Of a stretch of DNA of 64,000 nucleotides, positions 46,389 to 56,648 are shown one piece after another. Origin of the DNA: Linum tenue (Eukaryota > Streptophyta > Magnoliopsida > Malpighiales > Linaceae); assembly GCA_946122785.1 (NCBI GenBank), contig CAMGYJ010000004.1:57730679-57794678 (forward strand), given 5' to 3'. Made by a program: the position numbers and the translations under genes. Each line of letters starts with the position of its first letter. Positions within the stretch are counted from its first letter, which is position 1. The notes beneath the pieces were generated by a model. That model was not told where the DNA came from. It searched no databases and worked only from the letters and a program-made list of their open reading frames with translations.

Positions 46389-46729
46389 CTTAAAATAATA
46401 ATTTTAGAGCTCTTTCATTGGGTTTTTTTCTTCTTGTTGGTTTAAGTCTTGTTTGCATTGAGAAGAAGGGTTTCTCTCGTTTTATTTTATAATTGTAAAT
46501 TGCAGTACTGTAGAGAGGAAATGATGATGGGATGGATATATGGGGGATGGCAATGGTGGTGTAAATCCTTGACTTTCTAATGTGGCTGGTGGTTCAGTGA
46601 CTGAAATTTATTTTCTTTCATCTGTTGAAAATTGAAATACATGTTAACCTGCAGTGTTATACTAAAGCAGTTGCAATTAGTTACGTTAAAAGACTGGTGA
46701 GAGAATACACAGCATGGAAGCGCGACATC
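46389..46729 (+). other. 3' untranslated region of the DRMY1-like gene
   Basis: About 250 bp after the stop codon are T-rich transcribed-looking sequence with possible polyadenylation words (TTTATTTTATAATTG near 46480, TTTATTTTC near 46607). The hAT-like element begins at 46730. Confidence 0.4.
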
Positions 46730-46769
46730 TAGAAGTTGCAATTCTCAATTCAATTAATCAATTCTTTAA

Positions 46770-47876
46770 GGCCCCGTTTGGATAAGGGTTTCCTATGAGA
46801 GATTTTAAAACAATCTCTCACAATTAGGAATTTTAATAAAATCACTTGTTTGGCAAAAACATAAACAATGAGAGATTTTAATAATTAGATATTTGAAAAA
46901 CCCTTAAACGTGGGTTTTTGAAATAGCTGATGGCCACCAGCTATTTCAAAATCTCTCATTTTTATATTTTATTTTCCAACGGTTACCCTTTCTTTCTTCT
47001 ATCTGCAGTTCGTCGTCGACCCATTCAACACCAACACTACCCAATGTCGTCCGTTGCCCAAAAGTTGTGGTACTAGTCCTCACCCAATTCTTCCCATCAC
47101 GTCGAGATATTCTTCCCACCCAAACCTGGTCCCCGTCGGCGATTCCGTCCCACCGCCGCCTGAAAATTTGAGCGCCGCCCAAACTGGTCTCTCGTCTTCG
47201 ATTCCTTCCCACCATCACATGGAATTTGAACATCGACACCAAACCTGGTCACTCGTCGTCAATTTCTTCCCACCGCCGCCTGGGATTTAAACGTTGCCCC
47301 AATAACAGCGGCGTTCTTCAATTTCTTCCCACTGTCTCCTGGTTAAGCTCGGCGATCCTCCCTGTAACAGCGGCAGCGAAGAAGAAGAACCATGAAACCC
47401 CGAGACGGTGGCAGGTTTAGAGGAGGACGAGGCGGTGGTCGAGCAGGCGGTGGCCGAGGTTTGCGTTGCGGGCGTGGCAGCGGTGGACGATGATGCTAGG
47501 AGCGGCTGCGATTATGCTTGGCGTAGGGTTGCTAATTGATGTTTCTGAAGGGGAGGGATAGTTGGTGGGGAGAAAAACAAAAATGGAAGGGAAGCAGTGG
47601 TCTTGCAGGGACAAAAAATCAAGCTACTGCGAAGGTATATGTGCTTCCTAAGAAATCACTGGTGTAGGATTTTTGGGTTTCACATTGTTGTTCTTGCCGA
47701 TAACGAAGATCACCATAAACAAATGGGGTAAAACTGTCTTTTTCCTTTCTAGCGTGAAAACCCTCATTAGCTTCCAAACGAGTTAATTTGGATAATTCCT
47801 GGTATTTTAAACGAGTGATTTGAAGTTAAATCTCTCACAAATCTCTCATATTAAAAACCCTCATCCAAACGACCCC
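46770..47876. mobile_element. PIF/Harbinger-type non-autonomous element, TAA duplication
   Basis: TAA at 46767-46769 and 47877-47879 flanks it. The left end GGCCCCGTTTGGATAAGGGTTT and the complement of the right end GGGGTCGTTTGGATGAGGGTTT are inverted repeats, followed on both sides by GAGAGATTT-type words. The 1.1-kb interior has a GC-richer middle (46980-47530) with GCCGCC-type words and no transposase. It could hold captured host sequence. It sits inside the hAT-like element at 46730-48603. Confidence 0.8.
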
Positions 47877-47978
47877 TAAAATTATTCAATTAATCCAATT
47901 CATTTTATCCAAATTCAATTGGATTGGTGGATTCATGGATTGGTAGAAATTACAGTTCAATATCTTTAATTTTTATTT

Positions 47979-48309
47979 GGGTAAATACAATATATTAGCC
48001 ACAACTATTATGAAGCGGGGAATTATAGTCACAACTATGAAAATTCAAATTATTAGCCATAACTATTGTTGCGGGTCAAGATATGGCTAACTGTCCATTA
48101 CTGTTATTGAATTTTTAACGAAGAAGGCCATGTCATCGGCCACGTCGAACTGCTTTTAATTTATAACTTTAAAACATAAAAGTTTCGTCAGTATTACTAA
48201 CGAAATTGTTAACAGATAGTTAACATTTGGTTAATAATTTGAATTTCAATAGTTGTGGCTTTCATTCCCCGCTTCATAATAGTTGTGGCTAATATATTGT
48301 ATTTACCCC
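47979..48309. mobile_element. MULE-type MITE with about 80-bp TIRs, 9-bp TSD
   Basis: A perfect 9-bp duplication TTTTTATTT lies at 47970-47978 and 48310-48318. The left end GGGTAAATACAATATATTAG, then CCACAACTATTATGAAGCGG, is mirrored almost perfectly by the right end for about 80 bp. A long TIR with a 9-bp duplication indicates a Mutator-like MITE. The middle is short and non-coding. Confidence 0.9.
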
Positions 48310-48634
48310 TTTTTATTTTTTACATTTGGTACCTAAAATTTATTTTTTATACAAAAAATATCATTGGAAAATTATATTTTGGTACCTACAAATTTTCATT
48401 ACGACATTTTAGTACCTAAACTTTTCATAATTTACATATTAGTCCAAGGTTGAGGATGTCATTTGGATTCATGGATAATCCAGTAATCCCCTTGATCCAA
48501 TCCATAAATCTACCAATCCATTTGATCAATGGATCCACGAATCCAATCCACCAAACCACGAATCCAATTCATTTACCACTATCCAATTCATTTACCACCT
48601 CTAGCTGCATCACAGGTCCGTAAAAGGAGAGACC

Positions 48635-50510
48635 TGACACCTAAAATTAATTTGTCCTGAATTAAATGCCGCATTAATTAGTCTCGGCATTTAATTCGAT
48701 ACCGCGGGTAAAAAACGGTGTCGTTTGGAGTTGAGCGGTGTCGCGGAGAGTTAAAACGATACCGCGAAACGGAAAAGCGGTACCGCAAGGAAGCTCAGCG
48801 GTACCGCGACACCGCCGGAAAATAAGATGGGGCCGCGCGTTTTGTTATTGGTGTTGGAGAAGGAGTGTTTTCTCTAATTAATTATTATCTTTATTCCTTA
48901 TCGGAAAGGGGAAAATCGGTACCGCATGGAGATAAGCGGTATCGAGGAGAGTTAAAACGGTACCGCGAATTTAAAAACGGTGCCGCGAGAGCCTGGTAGG
49001 CGGTACCGATTAGTTAAAAGTCATATCGGGCAAGTGACCAAAATTCAACCGGCCCAATGCGTGCGCCGACTGCGGCGGTTCCATGGATTAATATTTGTTG
49101 GCTAAATCAGCGGTGTCGTTTAATTCAAAAAGGTACCGCGAGTAGGCCCAACGGTACCGCGGATTAGCAAACGACAGTGTTAAAATTAAAACAGTGTCGC
49201 GAAGCTCAAAAGTTCAACGCGGGACAAGGAAACGATGTTGTTTAACTGAGAACGACGCCGGGGGTGAGAGTTTGACGGCGAGTTAACAATGAGGGCTGAT
49301 TTAATTAATAAGTATTTTATTATTATTTTAGACGGTATCGTTTAATACGATGCCGCGGAGAAGTAAAACGACACCGTTTAAGGCATCAACAACGCCGTAG
49401 TATTACTAAGCGATGTCGTTTTGTTAAAAACCATACCACGATGGTTTGGATTTTGGCGAGTGGCCCGGCAAGCTCAACGACACCGCAAGACAAGAAAAAC
49501 AGTACCGTTTGGTAGAGAACAATGTCATAGAATGATAAACGACATTGTTTGACTGGATGGAGCAGTTCAAGGTCGGCATCGATTAGTGAAAGGCGATGCC
49601 GCGGAAAGATTAAACGATGCCGCAGGAGGTATCAACGACATCGCGGTATCATAAACGATATCGTTTGATTAAAAACGATATCGCAGTGGTTCAGAGTTCG
49701 GCCAAGGGTGGCCCGCCAAGCCCAACGACGGCGCAAGAGTAGAAAAAGACGTTGTTTGATGGACTAACAATGTCGTTGGTTAAACCGGGTCGGGGCAGTC
49801 AAGTTGGATTATAAAACGACACCGGTTGGTGAAACGACATCGTTACATGGACAAGGTTGTAGGTCGTTTCGCCGAGTTTCTGCAAACAGGAGCGGTTTCG
49901 ATGGCACGTGATTATCACGCAACAAGGAGGAAGTTACCTGCACGGTTGACGGGAATGAAGACGTGGGAGACAAAGGCGCGAAGGCAGTTACTACGACGAG
50001 GAGAAGCGCGAAGTATAAAGATTGGGAAGAGAGAGAAGTTCGGGACGGCAAAATCAAATCACAAACTGCACCGTCGCAGATTTTATCTTTTCTCTCTCTA
50101 GTTCGTAGAACCGCTCTGTCAAAGAACTCCTTTGCAGAGTCGTAGATCGTAGCTTGTAGTCGTAGTCGCGGAGCTCTCCAGAGGAACCTCCATAGGAGTA
50201 GAGGTAACGTAACTTAGAACACTCCTGGTTCGATTTTCTGTTTATTCGAACACCCTCGTTCGAACGTAGTTTGGAGAGGTGTTGAACCGAATAACAGTTG
50301 TGTGATTAGAAGTCAAAGGTGTATCGATCAAATCAACGACGCCGACACCGGCGGCGGCCATTTGACGATCGTCTTTATTTCTGTTTTAATCGATCAAATC
50401 AACGGCGCCGACACCGGCGGCGGATATTTGACGATTTTTTGCTGACGTGTGTTTTGTGTTTTACTTGAAAACCAGTGCACATTGAATACGCGAGTTTCGC
50501 CAACGAAACA
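48635..50510 (+). repeat. 5' LTR of the 8-kb element, with dense CpG motif array
   Basis: It begins TGACACCTAAAATTAATTTG and ends GCCAACGAAACA. From about 48700 to 49860 it carries roughly 40 copies of a degenerate CGRYRYCG motif (for example CGGTACCGCG, CGGTGTCGTT, CGATGCCGCG, CGACACCGTT), spaced about 20-40 bp. TATAAAA at 49810-49816 is the likely TATA box, with transcription expected to begin roughly 30 bp later. Open frames in both directions near 49809-50101 are present in both LTRs and are not considered genes. Confidence 0.92.
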
Positions 50511-50511
50511 A

Positions 50512-50530
50512 ATTGGCACACCCAGTGGGA
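50512..50530 (+). other. primer-binding-site-like sequence of the 8-kb element
   Basis: Immediately after the 5' LTR comes ATTGGCACACCCAGTGGGAC, a sequence type found at this place in many plant Gypsy elements, where a tRNA primes minus-strand synthesis. I do not assign the tRNA. Confidence 0.6.
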
Positions 50531-50543
50531 CACGTGTGTTCGA

Positions 50544-53500
50544 ATGGCTCCGCGGAGGAAGAATCTCGAGGGCGATCTTCCACCAACTTCAGTGGAGGAA
50601 GAGCCAATGGTCAATGTAGAGACTGACCAGAGTGGCGGTTCACACGGCGGTTCGAGCAACGACGCCGGAGGGGAAGTGCCAGCAGTGGCGCAGGCTGCCA
50701 ACCAGGGTGAGATAACACGCATGCTTCGCCAAGTCATGGCTGATAACCAACAGGTAAAACTTCACTTAGCCTCTTTGGATGGACGTCTTGATGGTCTTAG
50801 TTCTCGAATTGATAGACGTGTTAGCCAACTGGTTGAAGTCGTTGATAAAAACAGAATGGATTTTGAAAGTAACAGGCGTGATTTTAATGATTTTAGAGAG
50901 TTTTTGAATAGGCCAGTGCCGCAAACAAGGGCTTTGCCGTTAAGCGGCGAGAATCCGTTACACAACGACACTGGCGCCTTTCCGGTCAATGGAGGCCGAG
51001 ATACTCAGCCGAGACAGGGCGTTTCGCCGACACCGGTGGTGAACCCAACAAGTCCGTCGAGAGTAAATCTTGGCGAGACCAGCACTGCGGCTAACACTCG
51101 TGTTGAGCCGCCACCAGTGCACAATGTGGGTTCACAAAATATTCCGGAGGCCAGACCCTACGTGGCTCCGATGAGTGGTGCTGGTGGTGGAGGAACAATC
51201 AACAATGATCATGTCCCGCCACGCGGTTACCCACAAAACGTGCCCCCTCCTCCTCCAAACGGGTTTGGTATGGATCCTGGTGGATTCGTACCACAAGGGG
51301 GGCAACTCGGGGGGCAAGACGTTAATGCGATCCGAGATCAAGTAGCACAGATGCTGGCGGATCAGTTTGGTTTAGGGATTAGACCAGCGATGCCGCCGGT
51401 GTATCGAAAACCATATCCGGATTGGGTTGATAGATACTACCCCTTTCCACGTGGTTTTCGCGTGCCTGATTTCATCACCTTCAGCGGGACTGGGGATCAG
51501 TCCACCGTCGAGCATGTCGGACGATTCACGGTTCAGTGTGGTGATGTGGGTGATTTCTTGAAGTTGCGTTTGTTTGGCAACTCGTTGACCGGCCCTGCAT
51601 TCGCATGGTACGTCAACTTGCCATCGAACTCGGTTCAAACTTGGCAGCAAATGGAACAAATGTTCCATGCCCAGTTTTACCGTTCTGAGCCAGAAGTGAC
51701 AATGGCAGACTTGGCACGAATGCGCCAACAGCCAGGAGAAACAGTGGAACACTTTTTAACGAACTTTAAAAATGCAAGAAATCGCTGTTTTGTGAACTTG
51801 ACAGAACGCGAGTTTGTTAAACTGGCCCAGGGTGGATTGAATTTTGAACTTCGTAAAAAGTTTCAAGATAGGGAGTTTTCTGATTTGTTTCAATTGATGT
51901 CCTGCGCTGTTAGATACGAATCCCTTCTCCGTGAAGAAGAACATAAGAGAAGTGGCTCTCGCGGACAATATTTCCCTAATTTTGAAAACTATGGTGTGAA
52001 TAACGTCGGCAACGATGTTGACGAAGTTGAAGTTGATTTGGCCGAGATTGTGCAGGGGAAGCCGTATGTGTGTGCTTCTCTAGCCAAGGCCGATGGGGAA
52101 CCACAAGGTGGAAAGCCCAATCGTGCCCCGATTCAAACTAGAAAATATTCCTTTGATATCTCAAAATCAGAACTGATTTTCGACCAGCTTTACAAAGATG
52201 GTCAAATTAAGTTGACTGGGGGGCATACTATCCCGCCAGCTGAAAAATTAAAAGGGAAACGATACTGTAAATGGCACAACAGTGCATCTCATTCAACTAA
52301 CATGTGTGTTGTGTTTCGCAACGTTGTGCAGGATGCAATTGAGAAAGGTCGGTTCAAGTTCCCAGAGCCGAGGAAGGAGGCCATGATTGTTGACACAGAC
52401 CCGTTCCCAAACGTTGTCGGCGTCAACATGGTCAATCCCGATTTCTCTAAGATCAACCTGCCACGTTTCAAGCTGGTGGTAGATACAACGCCACCGCCGA
52501 GTGGTAGTTCTGATGTGGCCCAGGGAGCTTCATCCTCACAAGTGCAGGAGGTGCCACGCTTGGACCCAACTGAGGAAGAGAAGTTGTGTGCCCAGTGCCG
52601 CGGAAAGCTAACCATTGGGGGAGCGGGACCGAGCCAGTCGGTCCACCAGAGATTGGGACCACGACAGTTCAAACCGAGGTATCCCTCATATGAGCGCAGT
52701 GTCGAAGGAGTACGTGCACCTGCGTGGGGAAGAGGGCAGCGTAGGCAGTGGGTTGCTCAAAGTGCCCCGCCTTTCAAAAGTCTACCTTTTGGGCTTGCCC
52801 AACCAGTGAGGGGTCCCCCACCTGTCAGGAGAACCTTCAGGATGCCAAATGTGCCACGGGGTGGTTGGCACACCTACGACGTCCGTCGTCAGCAGCCCAT
52901 CGCAGTTGACGCGATGACAAGGACGCAGTATCGAAGGTACCTCCGCAAGAATGCTCAAGGAAGGAGGATTGCAAACTTGCAAGCAAATGTGAACGTAGAC
53001 AACTCTGCCATGGGTCTGAGGGTGACTGTGGCCGGTGCTGGAAAAGTTGTCGAGGACAACCTGGACGGGAACGATCAAGGAGTCCCGGGGGAGGCTGAGT
53101 ACGATGCTGAGTTGGATGACTCCCTCATCGAAGAGGAGATGCTGGAATTGGAGGAGCCGAAGTCGAAATTCGATCGGAAAAACAAGGATGACGATGATGA
53201 TAACCAAGGTGCACCCATGACGATCCAGTTTGGAAGTCTACCACCGGTGGTGGTGAACAACTACATCTTGCCTTTGATTTTCCACATTGATTTGGAAAAT
53301 CAGGGAGAGGATGGCGAGGTCGTGATGGAGGTTGAAGAGTTGGACGAGGCTGCTCAAGAGGTCAATGTTGCTGAGCTGGTGAGTGGTTTTGCTCAACTGA
53401 ATTTAGAGGAGGAGAATGAGGAGCCAGCGGCGGCAGAGCTGGTTGGCGAGTCTGCGGATCTGCCAATCGAGGCTGAGCCGTGGAGTGCAATGATGGCTCG

Positions 53501-54425
53501 CACGAATGGTCGAATTGACTTGGCAGTGGAGTCAGCCAAGCAAAACAAGAGTTCGCAGCGAATCCTGAAAGAGCTGTACGAAGCAGGCCACAAAGCTGTT
53601 GGGCTACTGGGCGAAGATGAGGGAAGATATCCTTTTTACGTGTTATACCAAGGCTCGAAAGAGTCAACAAGTGTGCCGGTGGAGAACATCACATGGGAAT
53701 CAGACTTCGACAAGCTGGAGAAATCGATTCAGGCTGCAGAGGCGAAAGGGAAAGCCGTGGACGAAGGAGCCATGAGTGAAGAATTGAACAGGGTCGTTGT
53801 TTTCAACGAGCCCGAGCCGAAGATGATGCGTCATTTGAGGCCTCTCTACATCAAAGCCACACTTGATGACGTACCAATGTCGAGAGTCTTAGTTGAAAAT
53901 GGCGCCGCAGTAAACGTGATGCCAACAAGGATGCTGAAGAAGTTGGGCAAGAACACTACTGACTTGATCCCAACAGAAGTGTTTGTGACAAGCTTCAATG
54001 GCGGATCCACTTCTGCAGGGGGAATCCTCCCAGTTGTTGTGGGAGTTGGATCACAGAAGCGGATGAGTGCTTTCTTCGTGGTGGATGGAATGATAAGCTA
54101 CAACGCACTACTTGGTCGGGATTGGATCCACGCCAACAAGTGTGTTCCTTCATCGCTGCATCAGTGTTTGATGTTTTGGAATGAAGATGGTGTTGTTGAG
54201 GTGGTACAGGCTGACACAAAGCCGTTTGCCGTTGGGGCCAACGTTGCTGAAGCTTATTTGTACCATGGAGATTTTGGACCACTCGAAATCAGGAGCGGGG
54301 ATGGAGGAACGACCAACGTCATAGTGTCAAGTGCACAGGTGTTGAGTAAGGCGTGCTTGGACCCATTGTCCGAAATCATGAGACCATCAATGCTTGCATT
54401 AGGTGGTCCACCAAAATCAGAGTAA
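50544..54425 (+). CDS. retrotransposon gag-protease-like polyprotein
   Basis: A single 1,293-codon frame. The first Met after the LTR and primer site (MAPRRKNLEGDLPP, 50544) is chosen; the open frame upstream of it lies in the LTR. A coiled-coil-like stretch lies near residues 55-125. The gag domain is at about 290-480 (YYPFPRGFRVPDFITFSG, then LRLFGNSLTGPAFAWYVNLP). A zinc-binding-like CKWHN....H....C lies near residue 574 and CAQC near 681. A strongly acidic stretch lies at about 840-900. A retropepsin-like domain lies at about 1095-1220, with VLVENGAAVNVMP where D(S/T)GA is expected and LLGRDWIH later. The catalytic Asp position is Glu (residue about 1118), so protease activity is doubtful. 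The frame ends before any reverse transcriptase. Expected role: capsid assembly for a non-autonomous element. Confidence 0.9.
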   Translation: MAPRRKNLEGDLPPTSVEEEPMVNVETDQSGGSHGGSSNDAGGEVPAVAQAANQGEITRMLRQVMADNQQVKLHLASLDGRLDGLSSRIDRRVSQLVEVVDKNRMDFESNRRDFNDFREFLNRPVPQTRALPLSGENPLHNDTGAFPVNGGRDTQPRQGVSPTPVVNPTSPSRVNLGETSTAANTRVEPPPVHNVGSQNIPEARPYVAPMSGAGGGGTINNDHVPPRGYPQNVPPPPPNGFGMDPGGFVPQGGQLGGQDVNAIRDQVAQMLADQFGLGIRPAMPPVYRKPYPDWVDRYYPFPRGFRVPDFITFSGTGDQSTVEHVGRFTVQCGDVGDFLKLRLFGNSLTGPAFAWYVNLPSNSVQTWQQMEQMFHAQFYRSEPEVTMADLARMRQQPGETVEHFLTNFKNARNRCFVNLTEREFVKLAQGGLNFELRKKFQDREFSDLFQLMSCAVRYESLLREEEHKRSGSRGQYFPNFENYGVNNVGNDVDEVEVDLAEIVQGKPYVCASLAKADGEPQGGKPNRAPIQTRKYSFDISKSELIFDQLYKDGQIKLTGGHTIPPAEKLKGKRYCKWHNSASHSTNMCVVFRNVVQDAIEKGRFKFPEPRKEAMIVDTDPFPNVVGVNMVNPDFSKINLPRFKLVVDTTPPPSGSSDVAQGASSSQVQEVPRLDPTEEEKLCAQCRGKLTIGGAGPSQSVHQRLGPRQFKPRYPSYERSVEGVRAPAWGRGQRRQWVAQSAPPFKSLPFGLAQPVRGPPPVRRTFRMPNVPRGGWHTYDVRRQQPIAVDAMTRTQYRRYLRKNAQGRRIANLQANVNVDNSAMGLRVTVAGAGKVVEDNLDGNDQGVPGEAEYDAELDDSLIEEEMLELEEPKSKFDRKNKDDDDDNQGAPMTIQFGSLPPVVVNNYILPLIFHIDLENQGEDGEVVMEVEELDEAAQEVNVAELVSGFAQLNLEEENEEPAAAELVGESADLPIEAEPWSAMMARTNGRIDLAVESAKQNKSSQRILKELYEAGHKAVGLLGEDEGRYPFYVLYQGSKESTSVPVENITWESDFDKLEKSIQAAEAKGKAVDEGAMSEELNRVVVFNEPEPKMMRHLRPLYIKATLDDVPMSRVLVENGAAVNVMPTRMLKKLGKNTTDLIPTEVFVTSFNGGSTSAGGILPVVVGVGSQKRMSAFFVVDGMISYNALLGRDWIHANKCVPSSLHQCLMFWNEDGVVEVVQADTKPFAVGANVAEAYLYHGDFGPLEIRSGDGGTTNVIVSSAQVLSKACLDPLSEIMRPSMLALGGPPKSE

Positions 54426-54772
54426 GCCACCTCGAGAGAGGGTGGAGAAGGCCGAAATCACGGCCTTGATAGAGGGGTTGCCGATCAACGGCGAGGACGC
54501 GAGTAACAAGTTGGGAGAGGAAGCAGTGTGCTGTCTGCGACATTGTGGAAGAAATCAACTTTGGCAGGAAGGATGATCCACATTCAACGTTCATATTGCC
54601 AGCTTGCATGACTATGACAGGTCTGCTAAAGAGGAGGCCCAAAAGAAAGAAAGAAAAATTCCGCCAATTTTTGGTGGATTGGTGGTTTAGATTAAAATTA
54701 TTTTAGGTGTTGTGGACTATGTCAACAATTTGGTTCATAATTCTTATAAACCAAATTGTGGGGGGCATTTGT
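54426..54772 (+). other. residual internal sequence and polypurine tract of the 8-kb element
   Basis: After the stop, another frame near 54441-54540 still reads VEKAEITALIEGLPING, sequence of the type that precedes reverse transcriptase in related elements. This points to an internal deletion that removed the enzyme genes. GTGGGGGGC at 54758-54766 is the likely polypurine tract before the 3' LTR. Confidence 0.6.
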
Positions 54773-56648
54773 TGACACCTAAAATTAATTTGTCCTGAAT
54801 TAAATGCCGCATTAATTAGTCTCGGCATTTAATTCGATACCGCGGGTAAAAAACGGTGTCGTTTGGAGTTGAGCGGTGTCGCGGAGAGTTAAAACGATAC
54901 CGCGAAACGGAAAAGCGGTACCGCAAGGAAGCTCAGCGGTACCGCGACACCGCCGGAAAATAAGATGGGGCCGCGCGTTTTGTTATTGGTGTTGGAGAAG
55001 GAGTGTTTTCTCTAATTAATTATTATCTTTATTCCTTATCGGAAAGGGGAAAATCGGTACCGCATGGAGATAAGCGGTATCGAGGAGAGTTAAAACGGTA
55101 CCGCGAATTTAAAAACGGTGCCGCGAGAGCCTGGTAGGCGGTACCGATTAGTTAAAAGTCATATCGGGCAAGTGACCAAAATTCAACCGGCCCAATGCGT
55201 GCGCCGACTGCGGCGGTTCCATGGATTAATATTTGTTGGCTAAATCAGCGGTGTCGTTTAATTCAAAAAGGTACCGCGAGTAGGCCCAACGGTACCGCGG
55301 ATTAGCAAACGACAGTGTTAAAATTAAAACAGTGTCGCGAAGCTCAAAAGTTCAACGCGGGACAAGGAAACGATGTTGTTTAACTGAGAACGACGCCGGG
55401 GGTGAGAGTTTGACGGCGAGTTAACAATGAGGGCTGATTTAATTAATAAGTATTTTATTATTATTTTAGACGGTATCGTTTAATACGATGCCGCGGAGAA
55501 GTAAAACGACACCGTTTAAGGCATCAACAACGCCGTAGTATTACTAAGCGATGTCGTTTTGTTAAAAACCATACCACGATGGTTTGGATTTTGGCGAGTG
55601 GCCCGGCAAGCTCAACGACACCGCAAGACAAGAAAAACAGTACCGTTTGGTAGAGAACAATGTCATAGAATGATAAACGACATTGTTTGACTGGATGGAG
55701 CAGTTCAAGGTCGGCATCGATTAGTGAAAGGCGATGCCGCGGAAAGATTAAACGATGCCGCAGGAGGTATCAACGACATCGCGGTATCATAAACGATATC
55801 GTTTGATTAAAAACGATATCGCAGTGGTTCAGAGTTCGGCCAAGGGTGGCCCGCCAAGCCCAACGACGGCGCAAGAGTAGAAAAAGACGTTGTTTGATGG
55901 ACTAACAATGTCGTTGGTTAAACCGGGTCGGGGCAGTCAAGTTGGATTATAAAACGACACCGGTTGGTGAAACGACATCGTTACATGGACAAGGTTGTAG
56001 GTCGTTTCGCCGAGTTTCTGCAAACAGGAGCGGTTTCGATGGCACGTGATTATCACGCAACAAGGAGGAAGTTACCTGCACGGTTGACGGGAATGAAGAC
56101 GTGGGAGACAAAGGCGCGAAGGCAGTTACTACGACGAGGAGAAGCGCGAAGTATAAAGATTGGGAAGAGAGAGAAGTTCGGGACGGCAAAATCAAATCAC
56201 AAACTGCACCGTCGCAGATTTTATCTTTTCTCTCTCTAGTTCGTAGAACCGCTCTGTCAAAGAACTCCTTTGCAGAGTCGTAGATCGTAGCTTGTAGTCG
56301 TAGTCGCGGAGCTCTCCAGAGGAACCTCCATAGGAGTAGAGGTAACGTAACTTAGAACACTCCTGGTTCGATTTTCTGTTTATTCGAACACCCTCGTTCG
56401 AACGTAGTTTGGAGAGGTGTTGAACCGAATAACAGTTGTGTGATTAGAAGTCAAAGGTGTATCGATCAAATCAACGACGCCGACACCGGCGGCGGCCATT
56501 TGACGATCGTCTTTATTTCTGTTTTAATCGATCAAATCAACGGCGCCGACACCGGCGGCGGATATTTGACGATTTTTTGCTGACGTGTGTTTTGTGTTTT
56601 ACTTGAAAACCAGTGCACATTGAATACGCGAGTTTCGCCAACGAAACA
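54773..56648 (+). repeat. 3' LTR of the 8-kb element
   Basis: It is a copy of 48635-50510 shifted by 6,138 bp, including the CGRYRYCG motif array (about 54840-56000), the TATAAAA at 55948-55954 and the GAAACA end. No mismatch was noticed in the stretches compared. Confidence 0.93.

Larger units (their letters stand above)
46730..48603. mobile_element. old hAT-like element carrying a Harbinger and a MULE insertion
   Basis: The right end reads AATTCATTTACCACCTCTA, whose complement TAGAGGTGGTAAATGAATT resembles the left end TAGAAGTTGCAATTCTCAATT. Flanking 8-mers GCGACATC (46722-46729) and GCTGCATC (48604-48611) agree at six of eight positions. The own sequence of the element, outside the two inserts, is AT-rich with GGATTGGTGGATTCATGGATT words near both ends. 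It resembles the fragment at 24631. Confidence 0.55.
48635..56648 (+). mobile_element. young 8.0-kb LTR retrotransposon lacking reverse transcriptase and integrase
   Basis: Two 1,876-bp direct repeats (48635-50510 and 54773-56648) lie exactly 6,138 bp apart throughout and show no difference that I noticed, so insertion or conversion was very recent. The LTRs start TGACACC and end GAAACA. A primer-site-like TTGGCACACCCAGTGGGAC follows the first LTR, and a purine-rich GTGGGGGGC tract precedes the second. The internal region has a single 1,293-aa gag-protease-like frame (50544-54425), then 347 bp with no reverse transcriptase, RNase H or integrase. By gag type it is Ty3/Gypsy-like. It fits the TR-GAG class of non-autonomous elements that need a partner. 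The expected 5-bp target duplication is not present (AGACC against GAGGG). Confidence 0.93.

Noticed and set aside
49809..50101. Paired plus and minus frames in the LTR (also 55947-56239)
   Set aside because: Present in both LTRs only because the LTRs are identical; downstream of the TATA box but no coding features.
50475..50543. Upstream extension of the gag frame
   Set aside because: It lies in the LTR end and primer-binding region; the Met at 50544 is the first plausible start.
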